NCBI RefSeq assembly: GCF_024679095.1
Contig: NC_066520.1
Location: forward strand, 8,037,909-8,101,908
DNA length: 64,000 bases
From: Eriocheir sinensis
Lineage: Eukaryota > Arthropoda > Malacostraca > Decapoda > Varunidae
Direction of reading: 5' to 3'
This document shows positions 57,091 to 64,000 of the stretch, one piece after another. A program made the translations under genes and the position numbers. The notes under the pieces were generated by a model. The model worked only from the letters and a program-made list of their open reading frames with translations. It was not told the origin of the DNA and made no database searches. Positions within the stretch are counted from its first letter, which is position 1. Every line of letters begins with the position of its first letter.

Positions 57091-59105
57091 TATACATCGA
57101 ATAATGTAAAATCGTATTAAAATAAGTACACAGAATATCAATAAAATAATTTAAATCTGTTTGAAAACAAAGATGCAAAATACCCATAAGATAAGCATAT
57201 TTTTTTACATATACAAAAATACACATAGAATATTTAAATTTGTATTAAAATTAATATACAAAATGCACACATATAATAAGGTAAGTTTGTATTGAAAAAA
57301 AAAACGCAAAATACAAATAAAACATTGTAAATTTGTTTCTAAATATATATACGAATACACATAAAATAACGTAGATTTCTATAGAAATATATATACAAAA
57401 TACACATGAAATTATGTAAATACGTATAAAAATATATATATAAAATACATATTAAGTAATGTAAATTCGTGTCAAAATAAATAAACAAAATATCATGAAA
57501 AGAATGTGTATTTGTATGAAAACAAATAATAGATTATAAATTTGTATGAAATATATATGCAAGATATACATTAAATAATGTAAATATGTATAAAAAATAT
57601 ATATATACAAAAAACAAATAGAATAATGTAAGATCGTATCAAAATAAATACACCGAATATTAATAAAATAATGTAAATTTGTATGAAAATAAAGATGCAA
57701 AATTCCTATCAAATAGCGCATTTCTTATAAAAATATATATACCAAAATACACATAAAATATTTAAATTGGCATTGAAATAAATATACAAAATGCACATAC
57801 AATAAGGTAAACTTCTATTGAAAGAGATATGCAAAAATACATATAAAACAAAGTAAATTTGTTTCAAAATATATATACGAATACACATAAAATAACGTAG
57901 ATTTCTATAAATATATATATACAAAATACACATAAAATTAGGTAAATACGTATAAAAAAATGTAAACAAAATACACATAAAATAATATAAATTCGAAACA
58001 AAATAAATAAACAAAATACCAATAAAAGAATGTGTATTTGTATAAATATAAATGTACAAAATACATATACAAAATAAACATAAAATAAGGTAAATTTGTA
58101 ATGAAATACATGTACAAAATACACATAAAATAATGTAAATTTATATGAAAATATATATACAAATACACATAAAATACCATGAATTTGTATTAAATTATAT
58201 ATTCAAATTAAATATTAAATAATGTAAATGCGTATAAAAATATATATAAAAAGTACATATAAAATAATGTAAATTCGTATCAATATAAATTAACAAAATA
58301 CCAATAAAATAATATATATTTGAATGAAAATAGATTTACAAAATACACATAACTAAAATTTGTATTGAAATATATACAAAAATACATACAAATAATTTGA
58401 GTTTCTATGAAAATAGATATTCAAAATACACATAAAACTAGGTAGATTTCTTTTGAAATATATATACAAAATACCCATAAAATATTGTAAATTTGTGTCA
58501 GAATATATAAACAAATACTCATAAAATAACTTAAATTTGTTTGAAAAATATATACAAAATACACATAGAATAATGTCAAATCGTATCAAAATGAATGAGC
58601 AGAATATCAATAAAATAACGTAAATTTGTATGAAAATAAAGATGCAAAATACCCATAAAATAAAGCATATTTTTATAAAAATACATATACAAAAATACAC
58701 ATAGAATAATTAAATTTGCATTAAAATTAATATACAAAATGCATATACAATAAGGTAAATTTGTATTGAAAAAATATGCAAAATACACATAAAAGTGTAA
58801 ATTTGTTTAAAAATCTATATACGAATACACATAATATAACGTAGATTTCTATAGAAGTATATATACAAAATACACATGAAATGATGTAAATACGTATAAA
58901 AATATATATACAAAAAACACATTAAATAATTTAAATTCTCGTCAAAATAAATAAACAAAATATCAATAAAAGAATGTGTATTTATATGAAAATAGATATA
59001 CAAAATACTCATAAAATAACCTAAGTTTGTATAAAACTATATACAAAAATACACAAAAATAATTTAAATTTGTATGAAAATAAATATACAAAATACACAT
59101 AAAAT
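57091..59105 (-). repeat. Satellite block, - orientation
   Basis: From about 57760 colinear with 19540-20885; GAATGAGC at 58593. Confidence 0.86.
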
Positions 59106-59232
59106 TATTTTTTATATATATTTTATACAAATGTACGTTATTTTATGTGAATTTGTTTTCATTTCATACAAATTTACATTATTTTATGTGTATTTTGTAC
59201 ATTTATTTAAATACAAATTTAACTAATTACAT
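59106..59232 (+). repeat. Short + oriented island
   Basis: Counterpart of 20886-21008, with the same GAATTTGTTTTCATTTCATAC class. Confidence 0.86.
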
Positions 59233-60318
59233 ATTTTTATAAAAATACATATACACAAATACACATAGATTAATCAAAATTGTATTAAAATTAATATACA
59301 AAACGCACATACAATAAGGTAAATTTGTATTGAAAAAATATGCAAAATTCACATAAAACAATGTAAATTTGTTTCAAAATATATATTCGAATACACATAA
59401 AATAACGCAGATTTCTAAAGAAATATATATACAAAATGCACTTGAAATAATGTAAATACGTATAAAAATATATATACAAAATACACATTAAATAATGTTC
59501 ATTCGTGTCATAATAAATAAACAAAATATCATGAAAAGAATGTGTATTTGTATGAAAATAGATATACAAAATACACATAAAATAACCTAATTTTGTATAA
59601 AACTATATACAAAAATACACAAAAATAATTTAAACTTGTATGAAAATAAATATACAAAAAACATATAAAAATAGGTAAATTTGTATTGAAATACGTATAC
59701 AAAATACACATAAAATAATGTAAATTTAAATGAAAATATATAAACATATAGACTTAAAATAACGTAAATTTGTATCAAATATATATAAAAAAAACTTTAA
59801 ATAATGTATATATGAATAAAAAAATATATACAAAACACAAATAAAATAATGTAAAATCGTATCAAAATAAATACAGAAAATATTAATAAAATAATGTGAA
59901 TTTGTATGAAAATTAAGATGCAAAATACCCATAAAATAACGCATTTTTTATAAAAATATATTTACGAAAAAACATAAAATATTTGATTTTGTATTAAAAT
60001 AAATAGATATACAAAATACACATAAAATAAGCTAAATTTGAATTGAAATAAATATACAAAACACATAAAATAATTTAAATTTGTATGAAAATACCTATAT
60101 AAATACACATATAATAACGGAAATTTGTATAAAAATATATAAACAAAATACACATTAAATAATGTAAATACGTATAAAAAAATGTAAAAAATACACAATA
60201 ATTTCATGTAATTCGTATCAAAATAAATAGACAAAATACCAATAAAATAATGTAAATTATTTGAGAAAACATATACAAAATACACATAAATAACGCAAAT
60301 ATCAATAAAAATATATAT
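59233..60318 (-). repeat. Satellite block, - orientation
   Basis: Counterpart of 21009-22095 and of 31690-32990, ending at CGCAAATATCAATAAAAAT. Confidence 0.86.
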
Positions 60319-61591
60319 AATATAATATATTTTTATACATATTTAAAATATTTAATGTATATTTTGTATATATATATTTTATCCAAATTTACGTGATTTT
60401 ATATGTATTTGTTTATATATTTTCATACAAATTTACATTATTTTATGTGAGTTTTGTATATGTATTTCAATACAAATTTGCCTAACTTTATGTGTATTTT
60501 GCATATCTATTTTCAAACAAATTTTAATTATTTTTGTGTATTTTTGTATATATTTTTATACAAAATTTAGTTATTTTATTTGTTTTTGTATATATATTTT
60601 CCTACAAATATACATTCTTTTATTGGAATTTTGTGTATTTAATTTTTTACGAATTTACATTATTTTATGTGTATTTTGTATATATATTTTTCTACGTATT
60701 TAAACTATTTTATGTGTATTTTGTATATGTATATACAATTATATTATTGTGTGTATTCGTATATATTTTGAAACATTTTAATTTTTTACGAATTTACATT
60801 ATTTTATGTGTATTTTGTATATGTATTTTCATAGAAATCTACGTTATTTTATGTGTATTCGTATATATATTTTGAAACAAATTTACATTTTATATGTATT
60901 TTGCATATCTATTTCAATACAAATTTACCTTATTGTATGTGTTTTTTGTATATTTATTTTAATAGAAATTAAATTTTTTGATGTGTATTTTGGTATATAT
61001 ATTTTTATAAATAAAAAAAAATGCGTTATTTTATGGGTATTTTGCTTCTTTATTTCCATACAAATTTACCTTATCTTATTAATATTCTGTGTATTTATTT
61101 TGATACGATTTTACATTATTCTATTTGTGTTTTGTACATATTTTTTTTTATACAAATTTACGTTATTTTAAGTGTATTTGTTTATGTAGTTTCATTCAAA
61201 TTTACATTATTTTATGTGTATTTTGTGTATGTATTTCAATACAAATTTACATAATTTTATGTGTATTTTATATATTTATTTTAATACAAATTTAAAACAT
61301 TTTTGTGTATTTTTGTATACTGTTTGATACAAATTTAGGTTATTTTATGGGTATTTTATATATCTATTTTCATACAAATACACATTCTTTTATTGATATT
61401 TTGTTTATTTATTTTGACGCGAATTTTATGTGAATTTGTTTTCATTTCATACAAATTTACATTATTTTATGTGTATTTTGTACATGTATTTCAATACAAA
61501 TTTAACTAATTATATGTGTATTTTGTATATCTATTTTCATACAAATTGAATTTTTTTTTGTATATATTTTTATTCAAATTTTCGTAATCTT
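60319..61591 (+). repeat. Satellite block, + orientation
   Basis: First part as 16319 and 32991. After a jump near 60740-60790 (TATATACAATTATATTATTG; TTTTTTACGAATTTACATT duplicated at 60646 and 60784) it follows the 24500-25274 order. Confidence 0.85.
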
Positions 61592-62594
61592 ATAAAAATA
61601 TATATACCAAAATACACATAAAATATTTAAATTTGCATTGAAATAAATATACAAAATGCACATACAATAAGGTAAATTTGTATTGAAAGAGATATGCAAA
61701 AATACATATAAAACAATGTAAATTTGTTTCAAAATATATATACGAATACAAATAAAAAAACGTAGATTTCTATAAAAATATATATACAAAGTACACTTAA
61801 AATTAAGTAAATACGTATAAAAAAATGTATACAAAATACACATAAAATAATGTAAATTCGAATAAAAATAAATAATCAAAATACCAATAAAAGAATGTGT
61901 ATGTGGATAAATATAAATAAACAAAATACACATACAAAACAAACATAAAATAAGGTAGATTTTTAGAAAAATATATGTACAAAATACACATAAAATAATG
62001 TAAATTTATATAAAATATATATATACAAATACACATAAAATACCATGAATTTCTATAAAAATATATATTCAAAATAAATATTAAATGATGTAAAAGCGTA
62101 TAAAAATATATATATACAAAGTACATATAAAATAATTTAAATTCGTATCAATATAAATCAACAAAACACCAATAAAATAATATATATTTGAATGAAAATA
62201 AATTTACAAAATACACATAACATAACTAAAATTTGTATTAATAAAACTAGGTAAATTTCTTTTGAAATGTATATTCAAAATACCCATAAAATATTGTAAA
62301 TTTGTGTCAAAATATATAAACAAAAACACATAAAATAACGTAAATTTGAATGAAAAATATATACAAAGTACACATAGAATAATGTCAATTCGTATCAAAA
62401 TGAATGAGCAGAATATCAATAAAATAATGTAATTTGTATGAAAATAAAGATGCAAAATACCCAAAAAATAAAGCATATGTTTATAAAAATACAGATACAA
62501 AAATACACATCGAATAATTAAATTTGTATTAAAATTAATATACAAAATGCGTATATAATAAGGTAAATTTGTATTGAAAAAAATATATACATAC
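61592..62594 (-). repeat. Satellite block, - orientation
   Basis: Counterpart of 25275-26322. A stretch of about 50 bases found at 25915-25975 is missing near 62238 (TTGTATTAATAAAACTAGG). Confidence 0.85.
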
Positions 62595-62690
62595 ACGTTT
62601 ACTCATACAAATTTATATTATTTTATTGGTATTTTGTTTATTTATTTTGATACGAATTACATGATTATATGTGTATTTTGTACATATTTT
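62595..62690 (+). repeat. Short + oriented island
   Basis: Two T-rich monomers after ACATACACGTTTACTCATAC; counterpart of 26323-26416. Confidence 0.86.
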
Positions 62691-62958
62691 TAAACATAAA
62701 ATAACGTAAATTTGTATGAAAAATATATACAAAATACACATAGAATAATGTCAATCCGTATCAAAATGAATGAGCAGAATATCAATAAAATAATATAAAT
62801 TTGTATGAAAATAAAGATGCAAAATACCCCAAAAATAAAGCATATGCTTATAAAAATACATATACAAAAATACACTTCGAATAATTAAATTTGTATTAAA
62901 ATTAATATACAAAATGCGTATATAATAAGGTAAATTTGTATTGAAAAATATGCAACAT
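62691..62958 (-). repeat. Short - oriented block
   Basis: Tandem copy of about 62330-62594; counterpart of 26417-26735 but without its 45-bp duplication. Confidence 0.86.
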
Positions 62959-64000
62959 ACACGTTTACTCATAGAAATTTATATTATTTTATTGGTATTT
63001 TGTTTATTTATTTTGATACGAATTACATGATTATATGTGTATTTTGTACATATTTTTTTATACGTATTTACATTATTTAATGTGTATTTTGTTTATATAT
63101 TTTCATACAAATTTAAGTTATTATATGTGTATTTGTATAAATATTTTGATACAAATTTACTTTATTTCATGTATTTTATATATATATTTCAATTCAAATT
63201 TAGCTTATTTCGTGTGTATTTTGTATATATTTTCATACAAATTTAATTACTTCTGTGTATTTTTGTATATAGTTTTATATAAATTTACGTTATTTTATGT
63301 GTATTTTGTATATTTATATTCATACAAATACACATTCTTTTATTGGTATTTTGTTTATTTATTTTGATACGAGCTTATATTATTTTATGTGTATTTTGTA
63401 TACATTTTTTTATACGTATTTACTTCATTTTATGTGTATTTTGTATATATATTTTTATAGAAATCTACGTTATTTTATGTGTGTTCGTATATATATTTTG
63501 AAACAAATTTACATTGTTTTATATGTATTTTGCATATCTATTTCAATACAAATTTACCTTATTGTATGTGTTTTTTGTATATTTATTTTAATAAAAATTT
63601 AATTTTTTAATGTGTATTTTGGTATATATATTTTTATAAATGCGTTATTTTATGGGTATTTTGCTTCTTTATTTTCATACAAATTTACATTATTTTATTA
63701 ATATTCTGTGTATTTATTTTGATACGATTTTACATTATTCTATTTGTGTTTAGTACATATTTTTTTTATACAAATTTACGTTATTTTAAGTGTATTTGTT
63801 TATGTATTTTCATTCAAATTTACAATTTTTTATGTGTATTTTTTGTATGTATTTCAATACAAATCTACCTAATTTTATGTGTATTTTGTATATTTATTTT
63901 CATACAAATTTAAAATATTTTTGTTTATTTTTGTATATAGTTTGACACAAATTTAGGTTATTTTATGTGTATTTTGTATATCTATTTTCATACAAATACA
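62959..64000 (+). repeat. Satellite block, + orientation
   Basis: Begins after CAACATACACGTTTACTCATAG and contains the representative 15-monomer unit; it runs off the right edge of the window. Confidence 0.87.
63323..63990 (+). repeat. Representative 15-monomer higher-order repeat unit (668 bp)
   Basis: Monomer starts read by hand: 63323, 63368, 63413, 63458, 63502, 63547, 63592, 63637, 63678, 63723, 63769, 63813, 63858, 63903, 63946; the first class starts again at 63991. Diagnostic words in order: CACATTCTTTTATTGG; GATACGAGCTT; TACGTATTTACTTC; AGAAATCTACG with GTTCGTATA; ACATTGTTTTATATG; ACCTTATTGTATG; TTTTGGTATATA; ATGCGTTATTTTATGGG; TTATTAATATTCTG; GATACGATTTTAC; ACGTTATTTTAAG; GTATGTATTTCAA; ACCTAATTTTATG; TTGTATATAGTTTG; AGGTTATTTTATG. 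The same order is visible at 24395-25062 (667 bp) and 4931-5601 (670 bp). Confidence 0.88.

Larger units (their letters stand above)
57760..60780. repeat. Segmental duplication, copy 2 of a 3-kb pair
   Basis: Partner of 19540-22535, with shared switches at 59106, 59233 and 60319 in the same order. Confidence 0.83.
60820..63200. repeat. Segmental duplication, copy 2 of the 36.3-kb offset pair
   Basis: Partner of 24500-26960, including both short + islands (62595-62690 against 26323-26416) and the second GAATGAGCAG copy (62769 against 26497). Confidence 0.82.

Overview
The whole 64 kb window is tandemly repeated, extremely AT-rich satellite DNA. I find no credible protein gene, RNA gene, transposon or CRISPR array. 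The basic unit is a monomer of about 45 bp built around TACAAATTTAC, then ATTATTTTATGTGTATTTTG, then a TATATAT/TTTTCA tail. A hand count of one higher-order unit (63323-63990) gives 113 G+C in 668 bases, about 17%.

Monomers are not interchangeable. Diagnostic words (for example CACATTCTTTTATT, ATGCGTTATTTTATGGG, GATACGATTTTACATTATTC, ATTCGTATATATATTTTG) recur in a fixed order, giving a higher-order repeat of 15 monomers (about 668 bp) or 16 monomers (about 712 bp). The array is also cut into about 45 blocks of alternating orientation: T-rich on the + strand (called '+' here) or its reverse complement ('-'). Many switch points recur with the same junction sequence, so inversions happened once and were then copied inside larger segmental duplications. 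Large copies include a direct tandem pair (37752-40691 and 40707-43621), a family at 6645-8718, 43637-45842, 45858-47650 and inverted at 2900-4540, a 3 kb pair about 38.2 kb apart (19540-22535 and 57760-60780), a three-member set (13610-16850, 30342-33536, 54800-56995), a pair 36.3 kb apart (24500-26960 and 60820-63200), and an inverted repeat (30205-30955 against 34203-34950). Eight pure (TA)n arrays of 87-222 bp interrupt the satellite, each where a related copy carries only the short TATATATA of the monomer.

The many open frames are a by-product of the repeat: 45 is a multiple of 3, the consensus T-rich strand has no stop in any of its three frames, and the A-rich strand has a stop in all three. 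Translations are 15-residue periodic strings of Phe, Tyr, Ile, Leu, Val and Cys.

The layout (pure satellite, higher-order structure, nested duplications and inversions) suggests heterochromatin of a eukaryotic nuclear genome, perhaps pericentromeric, centromeric or subtelomeric. That is inference; nothing in the window identifies the species. Block boundaries below are read by eye and are good to roughly 5-15 bases. Segments without a gene are all satellite; no stretch over 300 bases is unexplained.
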